33,564 nucleotides of DNA. It comes from an uncultured Prochlorococcus sp. (GTDB taxonomy: Bacteria > Cyanobacteriota > Cyanobacteriia > PCC-6307 > Cyanobiaceae). The notes beneath the pieces are model-generated. The model made no database searches. It saw nothing but the letters and a program-made list of their open reading frames with translations, and was not told where the DNA came from. The stretch lies in contig CACNSV010000008.1 in NCBI GenBank assembly GCA_902623195.1, positions 1 to 33,564 of the forward strand, given 5' to 3'. The position numbers were made by a program, and so were the translations under genes. Positions within the stretch are counted from its first letter, which is position 1. Each line of letters begins with the position of its first letter. This document shows positions 17,735 through 25,593 of this stretch, piece after piece.

Positions 17735-17755
17735 GGGGCTCTAGGGGAGGCTCTA
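17735..17755 (+). repeat. Imperfect tandem repeat behind tRNA-Pro fragment 2
   Basis: GGGGCTCTA (17735-17743) and GAGGCTCTA (17747-17755) form a near-repeat with a 12-bp period, 74 bp past the tRNA fragment end. This is the same distance at which the TAGCGATTAT pair follows fragment 1, but the motif differs. Confidence 0.55.
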
Positions 17756-17820
17756 ATTTGTATCTATAAGTACGAATAGTGGTTAAATTTAAAAACTTTT
17801 TAATCAGAAATTTAGTTAGT

Positions 17821-18495
17821 TTAGAAATTAAATTTTAATCCAGCTGTTACAGCAAAAATGTTTGATGAGTCATAATTAACAGTTTCAAAACCTGCCTTAG
17901 ATACATCATACGAAGCAAAATTTTGATACATGGCTTCAGAATATATAGAAGTGTTTTGAGCAATCTCGTATGAAGCACCACCTTTTAGAGCAAATGAAAA
18001 TACTGATTCTTCTGCCCCTTCAAATTTATATGCAGTTCCTGCGACTGTAGCTGTTTGGTTATCCGCAGAGAATGATCCAATGCCCAATCCAACTCCAGCG
18101 TAAGGTGTGAATTTTGTCTCATTAGGGAAGTCTTTATAGCCATAAATCATATAAGTTTTAACATCTGATTCAAGTGCAGGAGTAATTGATGCAGTAACTC
18201 CAGCTCCACCAGAAGTGACTGAGAATGTATCAGATTCGACAGTGGCTTGAGAATAATTAAATTCTACTCTGAAGTCGTTGAATGCTTTTCCAATTCCTAC
18301 TGAAAAAAGGCCAGTATTATCAGTTTCGTATTTTTGATCATAAGCAGTACCCCCTAGCTTTGAGTCACCCTCTACATCACTTGGAAATGCTAAGCCACCT
18401 CCTACAGATAAGTAAAAGTTATTTTTTTCTTCTGCAAATGTTGGGGCTATTAAAGAACTCAATAAAAATGAAGTTCCAACAAGAAGTTTTTTCAT
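17821..18495 (-). CDS. Small outer-membrane beta-barrel protein
   Basis: A 224-residue protein with a clear signal peptide (MKKLLVGTSFLLSSLIAPTFA, cut before EEKNN), then repeated amphipathic strands alternating with polar loops (FYLSVGGGLAF, GLFSVGIGKAF, FRVEFNYSQA, KTYMIYGYKDF, FTPYAGVGLGIG, FSFALKGGASYEI, SIYSEAMYQNF) and a terminal strand ending in Phe (FAVTAGLKFNF), the recognition signal for the barrel assembly machinery. It resembles the OmpA-transmembrane/opacity-porin fold of eight strands with no periplasmic domain. It could act in adhesion or phage/predator interaction; the ligand is unknown. It faces the element on its left and has 156 bp of gap on that side of tRNA-Pro fragment 2. 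Confidence 0.85.
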   Translation of the reverse strand: MKKLLVGTSFLLSSLIAPTFAEEKNNFYLSVGGGLAFPSDVEGDSKLGGTAYDQKYETDNTGLFSVGIGKAFNDFRVEFNYSQATVESDTFSVTSGGAGVTASITPALESDVKTYMIYGYKDFPNETKFTPYAGVGLGIGSFSADNQTATVAGTAYKFEGAEESVFSFALKGGASYEIAQNTSIYSEAMYQNFASYDVSKAGFETVNYDSSNIFAVTAGLKFNF

Positions 18496-18996
18496 ATTAA
18501 ATTAATTTTTTTAGAAACTAGCATATTATTTTTTATTTTTATTCTAAATATTACGAAGGTAAAATATTCATGTAATCATTGCTACAACTCACTTTTGAAC
18601 TTAAAGATTAAATATTCTTATAGTGTAATTATTTTCTATTAAATATCAATTATTCCAGAAAGAAAAGCAACTGCATTGCATCATACTTTGTTGATGGTGA
18701 AGTTCAAATTAAAATAAATAAAAGCTCTATTCTCTATGCGAATGCGAGTTATACAGGCTTCGAAAGAGGTTCTGACTATTTATATGGAGGAGGAATAAGA
18801 ATAAGATTTTAAATAAATAATTAAAAAGTAGAATCATTAGTATTTAAGATAAACTATTGATATAGTCGTTGGAGCAAATATTCTCTAGAGTATTTAAAAT
18901 ACAACTTCGACAAAATATTGACTCATCAACGCAAATACTCAGTTAGAGTTTAATAAATTTTGAAAAGGATAATTTTTTATAAATAAAGACAACTAT
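18496..18996. other. 501-bp gap without an intact gene
   Basis: It holds the upstream region of the barrel gene on the minus strand, a decayed barrel fragment (18624-18812, listed separately) and then about 180 bp of A+T sequence leading into the small gene pair. A near-palindrome around CTCTAGAG (about 18887) and a TATAAA-like box about 20 bp before 18997 are the only signals I see. Confidence 0.55.
18624..18812 (+). pseudogene. C-terminal fragment of an outer-membrane barrel
   Basis: After an in-frame TAG at 18621 an open stretch of 62 codons without a credible start ends in TAA at 18810. Its end reads SSILYANASYTGFERG, then DYLYGGGIRIRF: two antiparallel-looking strands and a final Phe, the usual C terminus of an outer-membrane barrel. 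It seems to be the leftover of a second barrel gene, the rest being lost. No start, signal peptide or upstream strands can be found. Confidence 0.55.
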
Positions 18997-19188
18997 ATGC
19001 CCAATATTCCGCCACATTTCATTATCGAGAAGGAGAAAAAGGTAGTTTTTTTAATTAAAGGTGTCTTTCCAGAAAATTTGATCTTGAAAAAATATATGCC
19101 TTTCTTTCCAAAGGTGTTTAAAGGTATGGTAATAAGATGTGAAGAAAGTTTTTATAAAATGAGGATGAAAGTCAATTCAAAAAAATGA
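18997..19188 (+). CDS. Small basic protein, first of a paralogous pair
   Basis: 63 residues, MPNIPPHFIIEKEKKVVFLI at the start, rich in Lys and Phe, with no signal peptide or transmembrane helix. It aligns with the next protein over about 50 residues: PHFIIEKEKKVVFLI against PHIVILKRKEVYFKI, then a x-L-x2-K-x-x-M block and FKGMVIRCEESFYKM against FKGIIASVETWEKLM. Its stop overlaps the next start by four bases (ATGA), so the two are translated together. Function unknown. Confidence 0.65.
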   Translation: MPNIPPHFIIEKEKKVVFLIKGVFPENLILKKYMPFFPKVFKGMVIRCEESFYKMRMKVNSKK

Positions 19189-19436
19189 TAAGAAAATCAA
19201 AATATACAGCTGAATACAAAAAAGGGAAAAGTAAAAATCCAATACCATTTCCTCATATTGTGATATTGAAAAGGAAAGAAGTATATTTTAAGATTGATTC
19301 TGGTTGGCCCGCCTCTTTAACCATAAAACCAATTATGAGAGAACATTTTCCTGATGATTTCAAAGGGATTATTGCTTCAGTTGAGACTTGGGAAAAATTG
19401 ATGAAAGAATTAGACCCTAATAGAAAAACTGATTAA
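19185..19436 (+). CDS. Small basic protein, second of a paralogous pair
   Basis: 83 residues with a longer basic N terminus (MIRKSKYTAEYKKGKSKNPI) before the region shared with the preceding gene, which covers about residues 23-75. Conserved positions between the two are PH, K-x-V-x-F, a Leu-Lys pair, M, F-P and FKG. The ATGA overlap and shared sequence point to a tandem duplication that stayed in one operon, perhaps as a heterodimer. I recognise no family. Confidence 0.7.
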   Translation: MIRKSKYTAEYKKGKSKNPIPFPHIVILKRKEVYFKIDSGWPASLTIKPIMREHFPDDFKGIIASVETWEKLMKELDPNRKTD

Positions 19437-19586
19437 AATTTCATTTATAAAAATATTTTTTAAATTTATTCCAATAGCCTTAGTTTGACTTTTCAGAAAT
19501 TTTTATAAATTATCTATATAAATATCGCATTTATAAATTTCGAAGAGTTTAAAATAACTTTAGTTCATTTCTAATTTATCTGAATT

Positions 19587-19880
19587 ATGTTTGTGAGTAT
19601 AGATTTATGCTTAGTTCCAATTGGAGTTGGGACTTCTCTATCACCCTATATTAAAGAATGCAAGAGAATTATTGAGGATAGTAATTTAGTTCATCAACTT
19701 GGACCAAATGGAACTGCTATTGAGGGTGATTGGGAAGATGTTTTTAAATGTGTAAAAAAATGCCATGAAAAAATCCATCAAGAGGGAGCGCCAAGGATCT
19801 ACACAACAATCAAAGTAAATACAAGAATTGACAAGTTACAAAGATTCAAAGATAAAATTCATAGCGTATTAGAAACTTAA
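19587..19880 (+). CDS. DUF77 / MTH1187-type thiamine-binding-like protein
   Basis: 97 residues with the small ferredoxin-like pattern of the YqgV/MTH1187 family: FVSIDLCLVPIGVGTSLSPYI at the first strand and helix, LGPNGTAIEGDWEDVFKCVKKCHEKIH in the middle (the GTxIEG motif is diagnostic) and APRIYTTIKVNTRID near the end. Members form tetramers and some bind thiamine-like ligands; the role in cyanobacteria is unknown. It stands alone between A+T gaps and is full length. Confidence 0.82.
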   Translation: MFVSIDLCLVPIGVGTSLSPYIKECKRIIEDSNLVHQLGPNGTAIEGDWEDVFKCVKKCHEKIHQEGAPRIYTTIKVNTRIDKLQRFKDKIHSVLET

Positions 19881-19949
19881 ATAAATCTTTCAGAAATAGA
19901 ACTTTTGGAACATAAAATCATTAATAAATCTCTAACAAAAAAAATATAT

Positions 19950-20351
19950 TTACTTTTCAAAACTACAAACTTGATCTATGACACCTAACAAAAGTTTATC
20001 GCCGTTTGGATATTTCCATTTTGCATTAATATTTTCAAATTCATTAAATTCATCTGCTCCTACCGCAACATCTCTAAAAGTCCTTTCATTACAGTTAATA
20101 TCCATTGTGTAGAGAATATCTTGAGTTATATCACTTTTAGTTTTTGGTATAAATTTACTTAATACTCTTAAAGTCCCATCTTCATTAATTTGGATACTTT
20201 GCTGATCCCATACTTGCTCACCATACTTACTTCGAGGAACTCCAACCCAATTATGTGAAAGCGCATTTACTTCTACAGGGAAAATATTACTTAGAAAGAT
20301 CAAAAAGTTGGCTAATAAAATTATAAAAGTTTTCAAAATTAAGTAAATCAT
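19950..20351 (-). CDS. Small exported protein of unknown function
   Basis: 133 residues with a hydrophobic N-terminal segment (about 3-30, ending PVEVNALS) that is a signal peptide or anchor. The mature part has NWVGVPRSKYGEQVWDQQSI, then a beta-rich stretch, a cysteine in DINCNERTF and another in the last residues (DQVCSFEK), probably a disulfide in the periplasm. Short proteins of this make-up, built around a N-terminal WxGVPRS-like start and closing cysteine, are frequent in marine picocyanobacteria, but I know no function. It is alone on the minus strand here. Confidence 0.68.
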   Translation of the reverse strand: MIYLILKTFIILLANFLIFLSNIFPVEVNALSHNWVGVPRSKYGEQVWDQQSIQINEDGTLRVLSKFIPKTKSDITQDILYTMDINCNERTFRDVAVGADEFNEFENINAKWKYPNGDKLLLGVIDQVCSFEK

Positions 20352-20607
20352 CTTTATTAATCATAGCAATTTCAAACCTCTCAAAGAAATGAATTAACAT
20401 TAATAAGCTTTAGTTTGAATAATCATTAATTACTATATTTTAAAACTAATTATTCAACAGTTATACAACAATTAAGCATAAATAAATTTATGAGTATTTT
20501 GATGTTTACAAATTTTTGATAGACTCGAAATCAACTTAAAATTTATATTTAAGTATGCCATTAACTTTGTATGTATCTCTTAAGAAATGTAATTTAGATT
20601 TTCAGAG

Positions 20608-21246
20608 ATGAACAAATTAAAAAAATTCCTTTTAATTTCTCTATGTGTATTGGTCGCAATCCTTTTTTACTATTTTATAGTTATTGAATGGAAAGAGGAG
20701 ATTAATCAGATAGTTCAGAGTATGGGTCCATGGGCACCTATTGGAATATTTATTCTTAGAGGTATTAGTACAATTTTTCCAGTTATATCTAATCTTCCAT
20801 ATGCAATTCTTGCAGGAACTGTTCTTGATTTTAAAACTGCTTATTTAACGATATTCTTTTCTGATTTCGTCTCATGTCAAATTGCTTTTTTAATAGCAAG
20901 AAATTTAGGGAGAGATCCTGTAAAACGCATAGTTGGGAATAAAGCAATGAAGAGAATAGAAAGTTTTAATGAAAATCAACTCGAGGGTAATTTCTTTCTA
21001 ATGACTGGAGTCTTAATGACAGGACTTTTTGATTTTCTTAGTTATGGATTAGGCCTAGGTGGGACCAAGTGGAGAATATTTTCTTTCTCTTTGCTCCTTT
21101 GTCTTATCATTTTTGATGCTGTAGCTGTAGCAGTAGGAGCAGGATTAGCTGATGCAGTATATATAGCTTTTGCAATGATAGGAATGTTTGGTCTGGCCAT
21201 TATTACTGGTTTAATAAAAAAAAGAGTTTCAATCTCGAATCGATAA
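20608..21246 (+). CDS. TVP38/TMEM64 (DedA-related VTT-domain) membrane protein
   Basis: 212 residues with about six hydrophobic segments: an N-terminal anchor (8-27), a re-entrant region (RGISTIFPVISNLPYAILAG near 49-68), segments near 75-95, 128-145, 156-176 and 180-205. The order anchor, GPWAPIGIFILRG, FP-x-NLPYAILAG, then FLIARNLGRDPVKRIVG matches the VTT/SNARE-associated domain family. DedA/VTT proteins are now linked to lipid scrambling or flipping; substrate here is unknown. It lies in a 256-bp upstream and 269-bp downstream gene-free setting, so it is its own unit. Confidence 0.87.
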   Translation: MNKLKKFLLISLCVLVAILFYYFIVIEWKEEINQIVQSMGPWAPIGIFILRGISTIFPVISNLPYAILAGTVLDFKTAYLTIFFSDFVSCQIAFLIARNLGRDPVKRIVGNKAMKRIESFNENQLEGNFFLMTGVLMTGLFDFLSYGLGLGGTKWRIFSFSLLLCLIIFDAVAVAVGAGLADAVYIAFAMIGMFGLAIITGLIKKRVSISNR

Positions 21247-21515
21247 TATAAAGATCTCCGTAAATACAGTTAAATATAATTCCTGACCTAAATTTGTATT
21301 AATGTTAATAATTTATCTAATCATTTATTTTTTCTTTATTCCTCTAAATAAATTGTTTGCAAAAGGAAATTAGTCTTTCTAATAATCTATATTTATGTGT
21401 TTACATTCAAAAAAATTAATTTCGATTAAAAAGATATGACATTTTGCAAAAAAATTATTTGAGGGTATAAATTTATGCAAGAATATGTAACTGTAAAAGG
21501 TATTGAAATTTACGA

Positions 21516-21695
21516 ATGACCCAATTTAGACCGACATCTTATAAACGTCCAGGAGAGCAAATATCAACTACACCATCTGGAACTAAAATAACTTCTGCTA
21601 AAAATTTAATGATTGATTCTATGGTAAGAATGATTCAAAAAGCAACAAATCATTCAGTAGAAGAAAAACTTGAAGAAGAATTTAACAACAATTAA
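21516..21695 (+). CDS. Conserved-looking 59-residue protein overlapping cpeS
   Basis: Opens at ATG 21516 and reads MTQFRPTSYKRPGEQIST, then a helical half (about 27-57, KNLMIDSMVRMIQKATNHSVEEKLEEE). Its last 26 bases overlap the cpeS start in another frame, so it is co-transcribed and probably coupled. No family recognised; position suggests a link to the residual phycoerythrin system. A 14-codon frame (21475-21519) with a GAGGG ahead of it overlaps its start by ATGA. Confidence 0.6.
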   Translation: MTQFRPTSYKRPGEQISTTPSGTKITSAKNLMIDSMVRMIQKATNHSVEEKLEEEFNNN

Positions 21696-22209
21696 AGAAT
21701 TTATTGATGAAAGTATTGGTGAGTGGAAATCTATAAGGAGTACTCACACTTTAGCTTTCCAAGAATTTGAAAATACAAATAGTAAATTAACAATCTCATA
21801 CCAAAATATTGAGAGTAAAGAAGTTTTAGAAATTAAAAATAGATTAAAATGCTTCCCTGATCTATCATTCGCAATTAATATAAAGTGGAATTCTACTAGT
21901 GAATGGACAACTGAAAATAAATCTCAAGAAAGTCATGCCATTCTAATTTTTATTCCGCAAGGTGAATATAAAGGAACATTAATAAAAGATAAGGGGTATG
22001 CAGAGTTAATTCCTACATCTTCAAAATATTATATTGATGAAACTAAAACTTTTAATATTCTTTCTGAATACAACACAACAATAAGTGAGGAAAAAATTTG
22101 GTTTCTATCAAAAAATGTTCGATCTAGATATTCAGTAATTAAAAACAAACTAAATAATGGGATTCTGCAAACATCCCATGCCACTGAGATAAGAAAATTA
22201 ATTACTTGA
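21670..22209 (+). CDS. cpeS: Phycobiliprotein lyase of the CpcS/CpeS family
   Basis: CpeS-type lyases attach phycoerythrobilin to Cys82 of the beta subunit; the MED4 enzyme has been shown to do this on CpeB, which fits the gene that follows. The 179-residue protein is a lipocalin-like barrel: IKEFIDESIGEWKSIRSTHTLAFQ at the start, a central NIKWNSTSEWTTEN region and the late EKIWFLSKNVRSRYSV motif typical of the family. The start is TTG at 21670, inside the preceding frame; no in-frame ATG precedes the conserved start. It converges with cpeB, the two reading frames overlapping by eight bases (22202-22209). Confidence 0.93.
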   Translation: MKKNLTTIKEFIDESIGEWKSIRSTHTLAFQEFENTNSKLTISYQNIESKEVLEIKNRLKCFPDLSFAINIKWNSTSEWTTENKSQESHAILIFIPQGEYKGTLIKDKGYAELIPTSSKYYIDETKTFNILSEYNTTISEEKIWFLSKNVRSRYSVIKNKLNNGILQTSHATEIRKLIT

Positions 22210-22729
22210 GTAAATTAACTATTTTTTCAAAATAAATTTTAGTTTCATCAATTAAATTTGACATTATAATTTTGTTTTCAACAGTTAAATTCATCGTGGT
22301 TTTTATATCAGATATAGTTGCATCTCTTATCAGTTCTACAACTCTTATTGCATTAGGGATAGGAACACCTAAGGATATATAAGTATTTTTAAGATCTTTT
22401 AAACAACTTTTTTCTAAAATAGAATCATCGTTGGTAATTAATAGGTAAGTAACATATCTAAGAATAATTTCACCATCTCTAAGGCAGACAGACATTTTAT
22501 TTGTAGTATTTATAGAATTATTTGCATTTAAAGAATCTTCATTCTCACAAATCATTGCTGTCACAGCATCCGCAGCAATAGCATGTGAATTATTTGTTAC
22601 CGAAATAATTGCATCTAATCTAGAATTCGCAGTATTTACAAATTCTTGAATACTTTCAAAATTTTTATCAAGTAAATTTGAAATTTCAAAATGTTTTGCA
22701 AGAAGTTTATTATTTCTAAGATTTGGCAT
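22202..22729 (-). CDS. cpeB: Divergent phycoerythrin beta subunit
   Basis: 175 residues homologous to CpeB, the best match being around MSVCLRDGEIILRYVTYL and SLGVPIPNAIRVV. Numbering falls in register with typical beta-phycoerythrin, so the bilin cysteines can be read: C61 (MIC) and C82 (MSVC) are present, but the position of C50 is Ala and the late cysteine near 159 is missing. Only C82 is then a plain single-linkage site, as known for HL Prochlorococcus. No cpeA or linker is in the window. A light-sensing rather than antenna role has been discussed for such proteins; I do not infer more. Confidence 0.94.
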   Translation of the reverse strand: MPNLRNNKLLAKHFEISNLLDKNFESIQEFVNTANSRLDAIISVTNNSHAIAADAVTAMICENEDSLNANNSINTTNKMSVCLRDGEIILRYVTYLLITNDDSILEKSCLKDLKNTYISLGVPIPNAIRVVELIRDATISDIKTTMNLTVENKIIMSNLIDETKIYFEKIVNLLK

Positions 22730-22949
22730 CCTTTTGAATCGGAACTAATTTCAGTCACTTAAAAAAGAGACTTAATTACAATAGTACAAACTTTTAATTT
22801 TTAAACCTTAACAAAGCTATAAAGCAACTCTTCTTAATGAAAAAAACGAAACAAAATATTTTAAATTTTGATATTTATAAAAAAATTATATATTTTTAAA
22901 TTTACTAAATAATACGCTAAGGTAATTACATAAGGATACTAATTAAATT

Positions 22950-23156
22950 TTGGATAAAAAAGACATTCTATTATCAAAAAAATTGATTTCTTCCTACAAA
23001 GAAAGGTTAGAAAATGAGATTATCAATAGAAGTAATAAGTTAAGAATTCCTCAGGAATTATCACAAGAAATTATCGAAAATAATTCTGAGATTAATGATT
23101 TAAAAATAATATTAAAAGGTTTAGAGAGAATTCCATCTTCAAGAGCAGAAGGTTAA
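22950..23156 (+). CDS. Small charged helical protein before uvrD
   Basis: 68 residues from a TTG start at 22950, preceded by AAGGA at a distance of about 14 bases. The product (MDKKDILLSKKLISSYKERL at the start) is highly charged and likely all helical, with a heptad-like pattern through residues 5-60 and a polar end. The stop lies 22 bp before the uvrD GTG, so the two are probably one operon. I recognise no family; a short DNA-binding or coiled-coil role is only a guess. Confidence 0.6.
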   Translation: MDKKDILLSKKLISSYKERLENEIINRSNKLRIPQELSQEIIENNSEINDLKIILKGLERIPSSRAEG

Positions 23157-23178
23157 TCCTTTTTTATTAATTTTAACC

Positions 23179-25587
23179 GTGTCTCCACAAAACAATTTCC
23201 TTTTTGAATCACTTAATCAAGAACAATTTGCAGCAGTAAACCATATTTTTGGGCCATTACTTGTGGTAGCCGGTGCAGGCAGTGGGAAGACTAAAGCTCT
23301 GACACACAGGATAGCTAATTTAATTGAGAATAATCACGTTAGTCCATACAACATCTTAGCGGTGACTTTTACAAATAAAGCCGCTAAAGAGATGAAACAA
23401 AGACTTGAAATCATACTTGCTAAGGAGCTTGCAAGTGTTCGTTATGGTCAGCCATGGTCAACATTAAGTGAATTTGATCAAAATCAACTGAGAACTAATA
23501 TCCACCAAGAAAGGTTGCAAGATTTATGGATAGGAACATTTCATTCATTATTCTCAAGGTTATTAAGATTTGATATTGATAAATATAAAGATCCCGATGG
23601 CCTTTCATGGAATAGACAATTTTCTATATATGACGAGACAGATTCTCAAACTCTTTTAAAGGAGATAATTACTAAAGAGATGCAATTAGATCCCAAAAAA
23701 TTTAATCCAAAAAAAATAAAATGGGCCATTAGCAATGCAAAGAATCAATGTTTAACTCCTAAAGAACTTGAAGAAAAATCTGAAAATCAATTAGACAAAC
23801 TCATTGCCGATGCATATATGAGATATAGAGTTGCACTTTCAAGAAACAATGCTCTTGATTTTGATGATCTATTATTATTGCCAGTATTTTTGTTAAGACA
23901 AAATCATAAAGTTAGAGAATATTGGCATAAAAGATTTATGCATATTCTTATTGATGAATATCAAGATACAAATAGAACCCAATATGAGCTTATTAAATTA
24001 ATTACAACTGGTAATAGTGATTCTGAACAATTCTTTGAATGGAAGGATAGATCAATATTTGTTGTTGGGGATGCAGATCAAAGCATATATAGCTTTAGAG
24101 CTGCAGATTTCAGAATATTAATTGGTTTTAAAGAAGACTTTAAAAACAAACCAAATGATAAAAATGACTGCATTATAAAATTAGAAAATAACTATAGATC
24201 AACTTCTAATATTCTCAGTGCTGCAAATTCATTAATTGAAAATAATACCGAAAGAATAGAAAAAGTATTAAAAGCAACCAAAAGTGATGGAGAGCCATTA
24301 AAACTCATAAGCTGTGATGATGAAATATCTGAAGCAGAGGCTATTACAAGCAAAATAAAAAGTATAAGTAGCAAGAACGCTTCACCAAATTGGAGCAAAT
24401 TCGCAATTTTATATAGAACCAGAGCTCAGTCAAGAGTAATAGAAGAATCTTTAGTAAGATGGAGAATTCCCTACACCATTTATGGAGGATTACGTTTTTA
24501 TGATCGCAAAGAGATAAAAGATGCTATTGCATATTTAAAAGTTCTAATCAATAATGCAGATAATATTAGTCTTTTAAGGATTATCAATGTTCCCAGAAGA
24601 GGTATAGGCAAAACCACGATAGAGAAACTTAGTCAAATAGCTAATAAACTGGAAGTACCTTTGTGGGAAGTTATTAACAATAAAGAGAGCTTAATCTCCA
24701 CCATAGGAAGATCTTCAAAAGGGATAAATCAATTTACAGAACTGATGAATGAATTAACTTGTTATTTAGAAAATTCAGGACCTTCACAACTTCTGCAATT
24801 AATTCTAGAAAAAAGTGGATATCTTAATGAATTAATAATGAGTGGGACTGATGAGTCAGAGGACCGAAGAAATAATCTCCAAGAATTGGTAAATGCTGCC
24901 ATCCAATATGAGGAAGAAACTGAGAATGGAGATGCGGAAGGCTTTTTAGCTACTGCGGCTCTAACTTCTGATAGCGATGATAATAAAAAGAATATATCAA
25001 ATTCTATAACTTTAATGACTTTGCATAATAGTAAGGGATTGGAATTTCAAAATGTTTTCATAACAGGACTTGAGCAAGGTCTTTTCCCTAGCTATAGATC
25101 TATTGATACACCATCTTTATTAGAAGAAGAGAGGAGATTATGTTATGTAGGACTAACTAGAGCTAAAGAAAGACTATTTTTAACTCATGCTAGAGAGAGA
25201 AGATTATGGGGAGGGAATAGAGAAGTTACAATCCCTTCGATATTTCTTCAAGAGATTCCAGAAGAATTAATTGATGGAGAGGTCCCACAGAGTAGTGGGA
25301 TTTCATTAAAAAGAGATTTTCATTTAGATCGTTTAACACGAGTTGATCGAATAAATAATTCTTTAAATAACACGCCAATTAATTCTGTTAGAAGACTTTA
25401 TTCAGGTCCCGCTAAAGGAGAGAAATGGAAACTTGGAGATAAATTATTACATTCAAAATTTGGGAAAGGTGAAATTATTCATATTTTTGGAAGAGGAGAA
25501 AAGATATCATTAGCAGTTAAATTTGGTGATAAGGGTAGTAAAATCTTAGATCCAAGACTAGCCCCAATAAGGACTATAAATTCTTAA
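23179..25587 (+). CDS. pcrA: UvrD/PcrA-type superfamily 1 DNA helicase
   Basis: 3'-5' helicase for nucleotide-excision and mismatch repair and for clearing recombination intermediates. 802 residues from a GTG start. Motifs in order: Q-motif LNQEQFAAV (12-20), Walker A GAGSGKT (32-38), FTNKAAKEM, the GTFHS motif, DEYQDTN (from 259), VVGDADQSIYSFRAAD (from 295), the YRS motif, LMTLHNSKGLEF and LCYVGLTRAKERLFL late in the protein. The C-terminal tail after about 700 ends in a KGEIIHIFGRGEK-type fold typical of PcrA. Full length. UvrD and PcrA cannot be told apart by name here. Confidence 0.96.
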   Translation: MSPQNNFLFESLNQEQFAAVNHIFGPLLVVAGAGSGKTKALTHRIANLIENNHVSPYNILAVTFTNKAAKEMKQRLEIILAKELASVRYGQPWSTLSEFDQNQLRTNIHQERLQDLWIGTFHSLFSRLLRFDIDKYKDPDGLSWNRQFSIYDETDSQTLLKEIITKEMQLDPKKFNPKKIKWAISNAKNQCLTPKELEEKSENQLDKLIADAYMRYRVALSRNNALDFDDLLLLPVFLLRQNHKVREYWHKRFMHILIDEYQDTNRTQYELIKLITTGNSDSEQFFEWKDRSIFVVGDADQSIYSFRAADFRILIGFKEDFKNKPNDKNDCIIKLENNYRSTSNILSAANSLIENNTERIEKVLKATKSDGEPLKLISCDDEISEAEAITSKIKSISSKNASPNWSKFAILYRTRAQSRVIEESLVRWRIPYTIYGGLRFYDRKEIKDAIAYLKVLINNADNISLLRIINVPRRGIGKTTIEKLSQIANKLEVPLWEVINNKESLISTIGRSSKGINQFTELMNELTCYLENSGPSQLLQLILEKSGYLNELIMSGTDESEDRRNNLQELVNAAIQYEEETENGDAEGFLATAALTSDSDDNKKNISNSITLMTLHNSKGLEFQNVFITGLEQGLFPSYRSIDTPSLLEEERRLCYVGLTRAKERLFLTHARERRLWGGNREVTIPSIFLQEIPEELIDGEVPQSSGISLKRDFHLDRLTRVDRINNSLNNTPINSVRRLYSGPAKGEKWKLGDKLLHSKFGKGEIIHIFGRGEKISLAVKFGDKGSKILDPRLAPIRTINS

Positions 25588-25593
25588 CTACAT

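Noticed and set aside
17588..17779. 63-codon plus-strand frame
   Set aside because: It runs straight through tRNA-Pro fragment 2 and its terminator; the translation simply reads the tRNA remnant and has no protein-like character.
21301..21372. 23-codon hydrophobic frame between the TVP38 gene and the cpeS cluster
   Set aside because: It is A+T rich and short; such frames are expected by chance at this base composition.
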